Positions 11,931 through 25,260 of a stretch of 64,000 nucleotides of DNA are shown piece after piece (position 1 is the first letter of the stretch; each line of letters opens with the position of its first letter). The stretch covers positions 1 through 64,000 of the forward strand of contig JAOALB010000103.1 in assembly GCA_025331125.1 (NCBI GenBank), given 5' to 3'. This DNA is from Mycogone perniciosa. Its lineage: Eukaryota; Ascomycota; Sordariomycetes; Hypocreales; Hypocreaceae. The notes beneath the pieces were generated by a model. That model made no database searches, was not told the DNA's origin, and saw only the letters and a program-made list of their open reading frames with translations. The translations under genes were made by a program, and so were the position numbers.

Positions 11931-12646
11931 GGATGCATGGTTATGTACGAAGTACTCCGTACATACGGAGTACTCCTACTTCATCTATCCACCTGCTGGA
12001 GGCGCCTTTAGTACGAAGTGCATAATAGTATGTACATACAGAGGAGTACTCCGTACGGGGTGCATACATATGTAGTATTAGGATATCCCCGGTTTGTGTG
12101 CAGCAAGGACGCTTCTGGCCGCCCCGAGAATGGCCTCGCATACACACACATTCGGGCTGATGATACGCCGGTTCGCCCTGAAATCCGGTTGGCCACCGAG
12201 CGGAATTAATATCCTGGGAATCCGGCAAAGTCCAGAATCCATCACACACCCTTCCAGGAGATTTTGTAAGCGCCATTAGTATCATTGTCATTGTCATTAT
12301 CAATGATCATCAGCCCTGAGATTTTTTTTTTTACCCTTCTCAGCCCTAGGGGAAAAATTCGACCAGGGTTCACGACGAACTAGCAGTAGTCCGGGAAGCA
12401 GCTCATCCTTTTCTCACGCGGACTGCCCGAACCCACGGGACAGCCTTATTCGATGGCGCACGCCAGGAGCGGAGATTAGAGATTTGTGATATGTAAGCCA
12501 ATAGGCGGAAGCGGAAGCAGAGGCAGATCGCAAGGAGGGTTGCGTGGAAGCGCGAAAATTTTGAAGATGAATTTTCTGGGCCTTATGGATCTGGACGGGC
12601 GTTTGCGCTGACGGCGGAGCGTCACAGCCAGACAGGACGCCACCTC

Positions 12647-12671
12647 CACACACACACACACACTCTCTCTC
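12647..12671. repeat. compound (CA)n(CT)n microsatellite
   Basis: A run of CA dinucleotides passes directly into CT dinucleotides. Confidence 0.9.
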
Positions 12672-13507
12672 ATAAGGCATTAGTTCCTGCAAGAACTAGT
12701 AACATGAGATCGGCCGTTGGTGTGTCTCTCTTTTTCATTGAAACTCTTGTTGGCCATGTCGACAAGACGGGCCGTTTTCCCTGCTAGGACTTCGGGTTCC
12801 CAGGGCTCAGGAGAGAGCGCAGATGGCGTAGGAGGGAGGGGTCTGTGTTTGGACTCCAACCAACAATAGGAGGTGACGGAACGACCCATGATGGGGTGCG
12901 AGTTGATGGCTCGTCCAACGCTCCGTCACGGGAGTACCGTGTGACTGGGAGTGTTCCACTTCACCAACCATCCAGGTCCATCCTCCTGTCCCATCCAGAT
13001 GGGTGGAATCATCATTCGTCCGTGCCAGGGGCGTCCCGAAAGTGATGATATTGGCAGTAATTGGGGCTGTGACCCCAACGCAAGCCACCCTCAGGTATCA
13101 CATCACACTGCGGGCGGTCCAATTGTCATCTTCCACTCCCGTTCGTGTTTCCCACATAATGCCCACGAAACATGACATGGTCCATCCCAATCCTTCGGTA
13201 CGGAGTGCCCGGGTTGTTTTTCCCAGGTCTTCTGTTCAGTTGAGTGGCGCATGCTCTTGTTAGCTGTCCTAATTATGGCAGCCTCTGACCATCCCCAAGG
13301 ACATGGTATGGTGATCACCCCGCAGCACTGGGATGAGTACTAGGAGAGGGCACCGCCAGCCTGGAAATGCTTCGCATAAAGAACCCAAGGCGAGACCAGG
13401 AAAGAAAGGGGGGGTCAGGGCGTACAGGCAGGGGGTAGCTGAATCGCCAGGATCTGCTGCCTGCATGATCTGTTAAGGAAGATGTGAGAAATCAATGGAC
13501 ACTTTCG

Positions 13508-13531
13508 ATGATGATGATGATGATGATGATG
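13508..13531. repeat. (ATG)8 microsatellite
   Basis: Eight perfect ATG trinucleotides, outside any supported gene. Confidence 0.9.
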
Positions 13532-16500
13532 GAAGATGCTATGATGCCACCAAGGGAGGGTGTTTTTGAAATGAGAATCATGACCACGGCTATGACGACA
13601 TATGGTGATTTTAACCGGTTTACCGTCGGAAGAAACTTTGGTGCTAGCATCCGTTGAACATTTGCTAATATGTTTAACAACAACGGCAAAAAGCAAAAAG
13701 ATGCTCCATTACAAGTATATTCGCCGCGGTCTAAACTCCGTGCGACATAAGAATAGATAGATCACTTTTGCCTTATCATAGGTGTAAATTGCACTAAACA
13801 GGAGGCGTCCAACCTGCAGAAGATCCCGAAACATGAGCAAAATCGGGAAGCCTCTTCACAGGTCTGAATCAGCCCGACTGGGTGGTATCACGGCCACGTA
13901 CGTGCGAAGGCATGTAACAACAAGCCACAGACCTAGGGGAGGCCCGCGAGAACCATGGAAATTAAAGGAAGCCTACCGCGAAGGGCCATTTCAGAACATC
14001 TGCATCCACCATTGGATTGCCTCAAGTTCAAGTGCGCCACCGTGCAGGTCTGTGTATCCTCTTTCAGACCTGTCAACTTTTCCAAGCTGTGTTGGTTGCC
14101 TTCTCAGGAGCAGAGGCGTCGAGAGGCGCCCGGCCATGCCTAGCCAGGCTGGCGGCTAGTTCAGCCAGCCTTGATCAATCAATGCATTCAATCAATGATG
14201 AGCAAGCCCAGGCCCGTGTTAGCGAGGAGAGGGCCGAGAAGAGGCGAAAGCGCGAGATGCCGGTTTTCGATCGGCGTTGCAATGAGCCAGCAGCATTGCC
14301 GTGTCGGAGCGGGTTTCTTTTTCCCATTTCACCCCAGCATACGGAGTAGCTCTCGTAGATCTCGACAGTCGGCGATGTTCCCCACCTCGGGAAGATTGAT
14401 GGCACGTAAGAAAAACGAGCGGACGAATCAACGATGACAAGCGGCCTTGTTAGAAGATCGTCATGCTACCCTAAGGTCCCCGGGTTTAAACTAACAATGT
14501 AGTAATTAATTAATGCTAGCCAACAATACCGAGAAAGAGAAAAACTGCTCGCCGATTTGACGATGAATATCAGGCTGTTTGAGCACCGCTGCTAATGTAC
14601 CATTGCGGTGGGAATAGCCCCATGCACACACACATTATCTTAGCAGGGAGACGTTCTACGGCACGTTGATTGGATCGTTTCGATCAGGACCATGATTTCC
14701 ATGTGTCGCAGGTTTCTGCGCGAGAATGCGATATGCGACAGGATAGATAGCACTACCTGGCAAGCCCTTGGGATCAGATGCAGGGACAGGCCCTCTAATA
14801 TGGCCTTCTTCTCCAAATTCCTTGCGTCTTGGCACGATTACCTCAGACAAGGCAGGCCATAAGGCCTCGTATGATGTGACAGGTCTCCCAATTTTCGAAC
14901 GCCTTGTACGAAGTACGGAGTACAGAGTATGTATCTCGATATTGAATGCAGGCGATCAATCATCACAGCTTGATTGCCTGTTGCCCAGCCTCCAATTACG
15001 GCATTTGTCCCTTCTCGCCCTTGGCATGCTTGCTCTATGACCACATTTGTCCAACGTAATGGCGTGCGGAGAGAGGCAACAATTGAAATCCTACAACACT
15101 CGTACGATAGAGCGCCAAACATGGCCTGATTTTCACGGCTCGACTAACATCATCGAAGAAAAAACTAGGAGTAGGCTGACGCGGTAATTGAACAACTGCG
15201 GGAGGCACGGCTCGAGGTGGAGGGAGATACGAGTAGATAGCAACAGTACTTCGCAGTACTCCGTACTCCGTAGTAGACGCCTCCTGGACCCTGATCTCTC
15301 GTCTTTTTTTGCCTAGTATGTACTACGGGCAACCACAAAACTGCAAGTGCCTAACGCGAACTAGACTTCAGGCCGTGGCGTCCAATGGCGATAACGCTAG
15401 GGAGCTCTAGCGCAGGCATTCATTCTCTTGACAGGCCTTTCGGTCTGGCTCGGTCTACGCCTGGTGTGCCCGAATGTCCACTAATACTACCAAGAGTTAT
15501 CCGTAGGACGGAGCATGCGGAGTGCATACATGCAGACACCACTAATAAATTCGTTCGGTAATCGCTGTTGAGGCGTTCGTTGGGTCCAAGACCTGGGCCA
15601 TGCGAAAAGCCAAAGCTGTGTCACCGGAGCTGAGCGAAGGTGATAAGACATGGACGACGAGTTAGTTGAGTGAAGTCGAGCCACACCAAACCAAACTCAA
15701 CGGCCGCAAACGGCCTTCGGAGCACATAAACAGCCGAGACTGATATCCACGCAGCGATCATGGCCTGTGCTCGACGATGATGAGAGCCTCGATGGGCACT
15801 AGACATAGTCGTAGTAGTCACAGTAACTACGAGTAACAAGCGAGCGCCACGAGGATGAGGCCAAGCCAGCATCGATTGAAACTGGAGGTTACGAGTACTC
15901 GTAAGACGGAGAGGAAAGGTCTAAGAGAACTAGACACGCCCCCCACAGACCCTACCCCCAAAGACGCACTGGCAAAATAAGGGAGCCCTCGTAATAAAAC
16001 GGTTTTGGCGAAGAAAGAGAGACAGCGAGAGGAGCCAGTACAGGGTCTTCGGAGGCTGGCGAAGCATGGCCAGAGAGGAATGCGGGGGAGTACGTAAAAA
16101 GGGATTTATGATCTGTCACATCCCAACATGTGGAGGCAGCATAAGACAACCGCGCAAAGGGGGTTAAAAAAAAGAAGCTGAGCTAAGCCACCCAAGCCAC
16201 AAACGGGCGACCATTTTTCCCTTATGCTTCCATCTACGAGTACTACCTGGTAGTACTAGTACGGACACGCATACGAAGCGAATAGACACCGTCGACGGGA
16301 ACGGCCAAGCGCTAAAATGTAGCGGTGGTCTCGGAAGTCCGAATTGGCGAGACAAAATCGGGAGGGAGAGATTCTGAGTCCGAGAGAGGCCCAAAACGCT
16401 GCAATGTAAGCACTGTAGCAGCAGTCCTTACATATGAGTGGTAATAGTAGGGCGCAGGGTCTGTTCTCCCGTGTTCTAGCAATCCGTTCCATACTGAGAC

Positions 16501-19500
16501 CTTGAGTCCCTCACATATCATCAACATTGCTTCTTCCTTGACGACTTTGTTATCCACTGCACTAAACTGGCACCCGCTCGCCGTCGCAACACCATGGAAT
16601 GATGGCTCACCTGGTGCACGTGGCATCGCCATGTTGTCTTCTGGTCAGGCGAGTTTCGTATTTCGGTGGTGTGTTTTGTGCTGTTCCCCTTTCTGGCCTT
16701 TGTTGCGAGAACGAGCCAACCCAGATACTAACTAGTTAGTTGTTGTTGTGTAGAGGTCGCAATCCTCAGAGCTAAACCCCAGACTGGACCGGTAGGATCA
16801 AAGCGGCGCTCCTCCCAGGCTAAGAATGAGAAACAGCAGAAAAAACATGGCAATTTCTCCTGTTGTGCACTTAGCCAACCAATAAAATCCTTTTGACAAG
16901 GGAGGCCTTCGCGGCTGTCGAAGACGCCATGCAAGGCACACAAACGGCTGCCAGACGTGGAACAAAACCAATTCGCTAACGTACCACCAGCAAGGCTCAT
17001 CATGACGTCTCGCCTGAGTGTCAAAAAAAATTCAAGACATATCGCCGTCGGTATTACAAAAATACATCAAACATAACATCCGTTAGTCCTGTCAAACTGA
17101 TACAACTTGTTTCAGGCGCCTTGCCATTCCAGTCTTGCTAGTAAGTACATGTGGTAGTCGTCCTCAGCTGCAACAATGACAAGCGAGGTATGGAGCTGAG
17201 CCAAGAATCCTCCAAAGGTTGCGTGCTCTGTTATCATTGCCGAGACCTCTTTGATAGTTACGGAATCCGGAGAGTATGATTAACAGAGAGAAAAATTAAC
17301 AGTACTACAATAAGCACCAACGGTCCGTTGCGCGCAATCCAAATGTTAGCTGCCGAGCCCTCCGGCTGCACTACTCGTATAGACTATAATAGATCTCCAG
17401 GTCAGTGCCGATAGGTGTGTAGTACGAGAAAATATCGTGCAATGCCGTCATGGCTATTTTCTCCAATGCGACCAGAGAGATCAAAGAAAATTAAGCCAAT
17501 ATGCGCCCGGTTGAAGACTGAGCTGACATCGCGGAGCAGACTTCTAGGTTTGTTCAAGCGCGGCGACAAGCGAATCGGGACATTCTTTGGAGCTGCACTC
17601 CACACGAATCTTGATGGATTTGATATCCATTTCCCCTTGATCCTATTCTCAGTTTGGTCCAAGGTCCGTGGTTATGCCGCAGTTCCGTAAACGAGTGTCC
17701 AAAACGGAACGCCTCCATCGAAGGGGCGTGTATGCTCTGAGTTAGCGCAGCTGCTAGCTCCTGCAACTTTTCAGTATTCGGATTAGCAGTTTGTCTAGCA
17801 GGCTGAGGCTGGGGTTGCAAGGCTGTGGATGTCGATCTCGTTTCGTCCTAGCTCACCTGCTGATTCAAAATAGCTGCGCGAAACTGGAGCGTCATTCAAT
17901 TTCTGGGGGATGCTTTGTCTTGGCATCGACACCCCTTTGGTGAGGGCTGAAAGACGCTGGTTCGGCCCGGAATGTGGGATGGAGAGGTTGAAGCGACGGG
18001 AAGCTTGACAAGTAACACACAGCCCTGAGGGAACAGCCAAGTAAGTAAGTCATTTTTGACACGGATGACGCCTCCCTTGTCCGACTCATAGGGCTAGACT
18101 TGCGAATGTTGCTGGTATGTACTTCATACGGAGTACAGCGTACGCGGTGTTCGTGCTAGTTCATGGCGACGACGATGGCCTCAAGATGGCCGATCATTCC
18201 GACATCTAATGGCCTGCTAGCCTGTATGGTCGAAGCGCTGATACTAAAACTACTTCCCAGGCGGGTCTGGCCTAGGAAGCGCCGATGCAAGGTACCATTT
18301 TGGGGATCCTAATTTTGCCATGGTTTGACATGCGCGCCGTGCACGGAACAAACCGAACGATGAGCATCAACCAAGAGCTGTGACGTTTAATTATTGTCTC
18401 GAGTTTTGACCCCCAACGTCACCTCACCAACAACGGGGTGTTTCTCTAATCGAGTCACTTTTTTCTTTCCCGTAGTACTGTCACGTTATCGATCATGTTA
18501 TGGACTTGCTCGATGGTGAGTGCGAATAGAGCCTTTTGGCCACGCACGCATGTTTCGTATTTGTTGTTGATTTGTTGCTCTCAGTTCGTGTGGTTGCGAC
18601 GTTTGACGATCACCCGCCCACCCTCTTTGTTCATGCCAAGGTGATATGACGACAATAGAGTTTGTTGCTACGAAGTAGTTTTCAAATGTCTCGCCATAAC
18701 ACCTCCTTCTCGGCTGTGTAGACATGTTAGCATCGAGAAACGAGCAGCATGATTGCTTCTGTTGCAAAACTAACTTTCCACGACATTTCGCGATGGAGCC
18801 ATAGATTTCATCATTATGGGTCGCCACATGGTATTCCCCCGCACAAGAGCGGAATTACTCCGGGGTGAAACAAAAGCGCAACTCCAAAGACATCTCCAAA
18901 GCCCCTCATTTTTGCTCATTTGGAGGCAGGTTGGGGGCCCAGATCACCTGTCTTCGTAACGGGCCGCCGTCGCCGTTTGGTGCCCATTGGCTGCACACCA
19001 TCAGGCAAAAGTTGCAAATCACGAGGCTCGCGGTTCACCACAGAGCGAGCTGCTCTGGTCTATGATTCGTCCGAGTCCGAGCAGACACTATTGCTAGTGT
19101 TGGTACGAAATAGACTGTAGAACCAACATCACGAACTACTCCTACTACTACTCCTACTAGCACTAGACTACTCCGTACAGAATTGACAAATGATCCATCC
19201 GTCCCAACAGAAAGGTCTGGTACGCCGTTTCAGCGGGAACTTGTAGAGTTGTCCAATGCTCTGGGAATTTGTCCCAGCACACTGGTCTGTCACAACGGCT
19301 ATCCCATTTGGCAACAATTGTGACGATGATGGTGCTCCACCACGCAAAAGCTATCTATGGGGTAGGTAATATTTGACGATTCGCAAGTGAGCATGTTTTC
19401 TTGCAGTTAAGTAAGCATTTTTTAGCAGTAAGCAAACACATGATGATGATCACGCTTGGCTGAAACCAAGTTCTGCGCCCGTTTCAATGGCTTGCCCACC

Positions 19501-21179
19501 CCTGTTCAAATCCCATCATTTCTACTTTATCTCTGACAGCGTTTCGATCGACGTATCACCTTTGACATCGCGCCACTTCAAGCTAGATTGCCAGGAAACC
19601 AATGGTGGGTATATCGAACCCCTGGGGTTTATGACAAGGCAGGAGTGAGGAAAACCCCGATCCTGATCCCTTTCTCCTGGTGTCGTATATCCGGTAGTAA
19701 CCCAGCATGTACGAAGTAATTACAGTCATGTCATAGTACTGCAGGGAATGCAAAATGCAACCCATTGTGCGCCCGTTGGCACGAGGCAAAGGCTCCGAGT
19801 CGGACTCACTCACAAGGCCGAGCTCCGCGCCGTTTGGGTTCCTAGACACAATTGAACAGTTGATGGAACACCCTACCTTTTTTCCCTTTTTTTGCTGCGG
19901 TACTACTACTGCATCGGTTATCAGACGGGGTACCTCTCGTATATCTCGTATGTATTATGAGTATTGCAATCTTGGCGACCTTGACAACCGGAGTTATTTA
20001 ACGGGGGAAGTCCAGGGTAGTAATTGATGAGCCCCAATATCCATTCTAACCGTTGCTCGAAAGCTGGGGTTTGAACCCATGCTTACCGGCTCCCTTTGTC
20101 GATGGACATTGAAAGGATGCCGAGAAATGAACAAAATTAGCAAGAACTAAACGACAAGGCCCTTGAGATGGACCAACAAGCTACATTACCAGCCACAGGG
20201 AGAATAAGTTAACACACAAGTACTTCTCCGCATGCTGCTCTCGTTGCATGTACTTCGCATGCATGAGTACATCCCGACCCAATGGATCACGGGAGCGTTG
20301 TTCAACCAACACGAAATCGTAATTTCTCTAAAGCCGTATCTCCGTACCTCTCGTATCTACATGCCGCTGCAAAGAACTTTGCTTGTTTGACCGGTTTAAT
20401 ACTATGTAGCGGGCGTCGTTAAGCGTGGCATTTCTGTCCCTTCCATGATTGGATCCGAGGCCCAAAGACAACGCCTTGCATCTTTCAGAGGGCCGCTACT
20501 CCGTACGAGCTTTCGATAGGGTGGACTCGCCTGCACTACCAGACCCGATCCCAGACGATCGGGCTCGCTAGCCAACTGCCTACCCTTCTTCATTTCCTCT
20601 GATTGATTGCAACTTGCCTTTTGGCTCAGTTCAGTGTTTCTTGTCTTTTTTTTCCTGATACCCGCGACAGCCCTGCGACCCCTCTTATCTGCCAAGGGTT
20701 CGCATGCAAGACACGTTCTTTTGGTTCCCAATGTCAACACAATGGCAATCTCACGTCGATCCCAGACCACCAACTTTCTAGAGCAAATAGACCAAGTCAA
20801 TTCGTTTTGCCATGACGAGGCGGCTGGGATTACCGGTCGTTGAGTGAGAGCACATGACGTTGGCAGATCCAACCAGACTCTGGTCCAGCCTGCGGCCTAC
20901 GGAAAGCGACAATGACGGCGTCTGCATGCAGTGCAGAGAGACACATGAAGCTAATGTCTTGGGTCTCCTTCATCAAATTCCCCCACTACTGCGTGCTAGG
21001 GCCTATCGTATCTGCTCCATGCTTCGTGCCAATCGCTCCACTGCCACCCATAGCACGCATGAGCCCAGGCCGAGCAGATCGCACACGGAGTCCCAATAGA
21101 ATGGATGGGTGCTTACTCCGTAGTCTCAGTATGTATCTATGGTACGGAGGTTTTATGTATCAGTACCTTACTTCGACCA

Positions 21180-21181
<2 letters not shown>

Positions 21182-21227
<46 letters not shown>

Positions 21228-21229
21228 TC
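21182..21229. repeat. compound (CT)n(GT)n microsatellite
   Basis: About 14 CT units are followed by about 9 GT units with no interruption. Confidence 0.95.
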
Positions 21230-21568
21230 TCTGATCCACCTGCCACGTACATTCCAAGGGTCCGTCATAGTACATGAAGTAGCCATGTGTCGACCGTGGA
21301 CTTGGCTGTCATGGTGTCTGATACATGGACTCAGCCAAAGAAAGGCGTGGAAAAGTACCTAGACCGGAATGCGATGTTCAAGACCTGGACTCCTTTCGAG
21401 GCTCACCGGCCCCAACGGCTCCACGAGGAATGGCTGGGAGTGGGCTTTGATGCCATACATAGCACGGCGAGGTATGTAGGGATAGGATAGTACGAGTAGT
21501 ACGGAGTACTTCGCAGTAGACAGATAGCATGTGGTGCTCCGCTGCAATGTCCAAACAATCCGGATGCA

Positions 21569-21594
21569 CGACCAGACCAGACCAGACCAGACCG
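21569..21594. repeat. short tandem repeat, unit CCAGA
   Basis: Five tandem copies of the five-base unit ACCAG lie in non-coding sequence. Confidence 0.8.
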
Positions 21595-24066
21595 TTTGGC
21601 TACACCCACAAAACCAAGGATCTCGGCGGGAGGCAGCGTCTTGGCACCGGACAATTAGTCAATCATCCCGTCCGCCAGTCAGGTGGCAAGGCGGCGATGA
21701 GCGCCATAGCACTTCATGCGTGTGAGAACATGTAACTAAAGCCAAGGAAGAGGCAAATGTGATAGGTACAGTACATATGTAATGTGTCCTCAGTCTGGTC
21801 CGTGAGGGTGGTGGTGATAGGAGTACTCCGTAGTTGAAGTTGGTTTCATTAAGCTGTTGGTCGACTGACCGTGGCACAATCCAACCCCCAGAAGCAGGTA
21901 AAATCAGAACGGGCTTAGACTGGCTTGGGTGCCTCCACGCCATACCCCACAAGGACAGTGGACGGCACGGCTGGACCACATGGCCCTGTGCGAAGCGGAC
22001 CAGCACGCATTATCGCCGGGAAACACTGGGACCTGGGGTATTAGGGGACGACTGGCAGTTGGCGAGCCGCCTGTCCATACCTGCTTATCGTACTCCGTAC
22101 GGAGTACGGAGTGCTCCATGGCAGATCCAGAGAGGGTGGTCATCGCACATCTGTCTCGACAGCGGCCAATAGCCTTTGTCGGCCACGGAGGGCTTCTGCA
22201 GGGCCAAGCTACATAGGAAACGCCGTACTGCATCGAAAACGGGTTGAGGTTGGCCACCACCTTGAAATGCGACTGCGCGTGTGAAGAGTCGTGTAAATTC
22301 AGCACGGCGGTTGCAACAAAGACGATATTGCGCAGTAGCATTCATCCCCTTCTCCTCTCAGAGGGAGCATTATAAGTTTGGTCGGGATACCCGCGTGCGT
22401 AGGCATAGCGGCATGGCCGAATGATCACAATGATATGATGGGTGTGCTCTCCATGTAGGTGTACTTCGTAGGTATGTGTTACTATCGTATTAACGCTCTT
22501 GGGAGTCCTGTCCGCCGGCCTGCGTTCGCCCGTTCTGCGCCCCGGAACGCCTCAGTGCTCGGAAGGGACTGACAATGATCCAAGACCTGCGAAGCTGTAT
22601 TATTATGCTGTGGCTGTTGGTGGCTTTCCCAGACTCATCCTGGCAGCATTTTTATTGCATCCTGGCCTGCAGAGACCATGGGCTAGAAACCATTACCACG
22701 GCTTGTCCAAGTGGTCCGTGCCGCACATACATGCCTCAGTTTGCTCAGCCCCGCGTGTACAAAGACAACGCTCGAGGCCTTTGTTTGGTTCTCTCGTACT
22801 CTTCTCTTTCATTATAGGGAAGCATCGTGAGCCAGTCCAGATGGAGGAAGCGGGGCGCTGATGAACACAAAACAACTATTATGACGCCAGCCTGCCCAAC
22901 GACCAGCGAGCTTCAAAGGAGGAATCTGGTGGAGCTGTACTCTGTAAATTGTGTTCAAAAGAGACAAGAGAACAGCAACTAACCGAAACTTGCCTAGAAA
23001 CGCTGCCAAGATCGGCTAACCCCGTTACGGGACGCCTGCATGGAGACCCATCAGACTTGCCCAATTTTGGCACACGGCCTCAGGCAGCCAAACATCCCAG
23101 GGGGCAACAGGCAAGGCAGGCAGGCAAGGCAAGCTCATAACGCAGTTGGCAGCCCTGGACGAAGAGGAAGGAAGGGAGGGATGGAGGATGGTCTCAGCGA
23201 AATGCAAATGCCCTGCAAGATGCCTGATTCAAACACCGACTGGCTGCATTATTTCATTACTACTACTAAAATCTTGCTGCCAATGCCACCATGCACATTG
23301 ATGAAGACGAGAGTTGATTTTTAAATTTTCCAACGTCCAGCGAGCATGCACCACGCATCACGCACGTTGTTGCACAACCGCTGCAACTCGAACTAAGCAA
23401 AGTCCGACTTCGTACTCCGTACTTCGTAAACCACTGCCGCAATGCACAGCGTCCGCGCCGCCACCATTTGTGCAGAATTGGAATGGAAGGGCGTTGCAGA
23501 CGGCAACAATGTCGCACAAAGGGCCCAAAGACTCGCTCAATCACACCAGCCCACACTTACATAACACGACATGCTCGTCTATGCACCATTTGCACGCACA
23601 TGAGTGCCCAAGGGGCGAAAAACAGCCCACCAACACACAATTTTTGCTGGCTGCCAATCCGACTACGGCCCCATCTTGAGTCACTTTCACCTGGTCCAGC
23701 ATCACATTGTCGCGAAAATCGAATGTTGAACGTGCTAATCGTCGTAGCCCAGAAAATTTTCTAGGGCCTCACGCGCAAGTCCGACGTACATCGGCTCACT
23801 TGCGATTAGCATACCACCACCCTAGTATAGCACTGAATTGTACTGCTCAGTGACCGATGGCTGGCGACGGTCCAAGCCAGACCAGTAGGCTATCTCTCTC
23901 TTGGAGCAAGTGCCGCACGCCTCACGAACGTCAAACGGACCCCTCCGGCCTCCCACCACACCAGAAAAGAATAAAAAATAAAAAGAGAGAGAGAGAGAGT
24001 ACGTACACAAAGTTCCGCGCACCAAGGAGTGCAAGACACAGAGCGGAAAAAAAGCCACCTTTTCTC

Positions 24067-24097
24067 ACCCCCCCAGAGACCCCCCAGAGACCCCCCT
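24067..24097 (+). promoter_or_regulatory. C-rich triple repeat upstream of the Ecl1-type gene
   Basis: Three C5-C7 runs are separated by AGAGA with an 11-12 bp period. Runs containing CCCCT resemble stress-response elements bound by Msn2/4-type zinc fingers, but binding is inference. It lies about 660 bp before the ATG at 24754. Confidence 0.3.
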
Positions 24098-24399
24098 TGG
24101 CCACTCAGAAGGTCTCTCACTGCAGGGCATGAAGGTGGGTCCAGGCAGTGACCCACATCCCTGCCGTCCGCACACCCCCTCCCCTTGGCCCATCTTGGAT
24201 ATGACGCTACTCGCTCCTGAGCACGTAGGTACCCTCCTCCACACATCATTAGGTACCTGTAGGCAGGTACAGGTCCAGCGGCCATGCAGCAGCACTGGTG
24301 GTCATCCTTCACACCAGGCGGTGCCCACCCAAAAACTGCTGTGTGAGCGAAGTACGTACCTCTCTGCTGCTCCCTCCCACCTCCAATTCATACATACAT

Positions 24400-24483
24400 A
24401 TGCATCCCGCCGCCCTCGTCGCTTCATCAACTTCTCTCCACTACTCTTCAACCTCTCGACCTCTCCTTCTCCTGCAATCTTGA
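24400..24483 (+). promoter_or_regulatory. possible upstream ORF (27 codons) in the Ecl1-type leader
   Basis: ATG at 24400 opens MHPAALVASSTSLHYSS and stops at TGA 24481-24483. From there to the main ATG at 24754 (270 nt) there is no ATG in any frame, and the sequence is CT/CA-rich like a fungal 5' leader. Whether the transcript starts before 24400 is unknown. Confidence 0.3.
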
Positions 24484-24753
24484 CCATAACCATCCTTTAA
24501 CCTCTGCTCTTGTCATCTCCACCTTTATAATACACAACCCTTGGCTTCGTCCTGCTTTCGCTCTACCTGACTCACATCGACCACTGCTACTTAAGAACCA
24601 ACCACCTGCGTCTCAACACTTCGAACAACCACCTCTGTCTCTCGACCTGCCAGAAGCTCAAAGGCTGTTATAATACACACGTCGACCTCTTCGAGGCTTC
24701 ACATCTACTTCGTCAACACGACGACACACCAAACCACCATCAACACCACCGCC

Positions 24754-25260
24754 ATGTCTCTCGATCTGTGGACTCACCAGTTCTGCCTCGCCTGCGACAG
24801 ACAAGTCCAGGTTGACGGAGATGCCTACTGCTCCGAGTCATGCAGGATGGCCGACTTTGAGAAGACACCCTCAGCACCCAGCTCGCAAGCCAGCTCGCCA
24901 GGCTTCCCTCCAACCTGCTACCCTTGGTCAAAAACCAAGCCATCATCATCAACCAGGCCAGCTCCTGCCAAATTCTATCTCTCACCCGCCTATGACTTCA
25001 ACCACGCTCAGCCTTACGGATCCACGCCTCTGCCCAAAACCTCCTCCTTCAGCAACTACCTTGCGTCCTCCGAGCAATCTTCTCTCGCCTCGACCCGAAA
25101 CCTCACACCCTCAAGCTCACACAGCAGCCTCTGCTCTATGCAAAGCATATCCTCCTCCACCACTGAGGATGCCCAGCTATCAGACAAGGCCAAGATGGAG
25201 CTTCGGGCATATGCCGTCTCCTTCGAGCAAGTGAGGCTGCAGCGGAGGCGATCATACTAG
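24754..25260 (+). CDS. Ecl1-family lifespan/stress regulatory factor (168 aa)
   Basis: The N-terminus MSLDLWTHQFCLACDRQVQV...YCSESCRMADFE carries the Cys pairs CLAC and CSESC of the Ecl1 domain (PF12855). This is a small zinc-binding module; in yeasts it extends chronological lifespan and is induced on nutrient or metal limitation. The rest is Ser/Pro-rich and disordered, with a basic end (RLQRRRSY). It is a single exon. The ATG is the first for 270 nt and is preceded by CACCGCC, a good fungal context. The flanks are very large gene-poor spacers, which suggests extensive regulatory sequence. Function in this organism is inferred from family; the Cys motif and position are seen directly. Confidence 0.85.
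   Translation: MSLDLWTHQFCLACDRQVQVDGDAYCSESCRMADFEKTPSAPSSQASSPGFPPTCYPWSKTKPSSSTRPAPAKFYLSPAYDFNHAQPYGSTPLPKTSSFSNYLASSEQSSLASTRNLTPSSSHSSLCSMQSISSSTTEDAQLSDKAKMELRAYAVSFEQVRLQRRRSY

Larger units (their letters stand above)
11931..24061. other. about 12 kb gene-free, motif-rich spacer
   Basis: I find no open frame with convincing coding character on either strand over this length. The region holds microsatellites (listed separately), homopolymer runs and repeated copies of the palindromic motif TACTCCGTAC/GTACGGAGTA with the companion TACTTCGTA/TACGAAGTA. Clear sites lie near 11945-11975, 12041, 13198, 14339, 14907, 15248, 18126, 19164, 20502, 21113, 21498, 21822, 22087 and 23411. A tRNA-like B-box fragment at about 20066-20086 could not be folded into a tRNA. 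It may contain long non-coding transcripts or distal control sequence for the Ecl1-type gene; the sequence alone cannot say. Confidence 0.45.

Noticed and set aside
20066..20086. tRNA-like B box on the minus strand (GGTTCAAACCCC)
   Set aside because: No matching acceptor, D or anticodon stems can be placed around it; at most a tRNA fragment.
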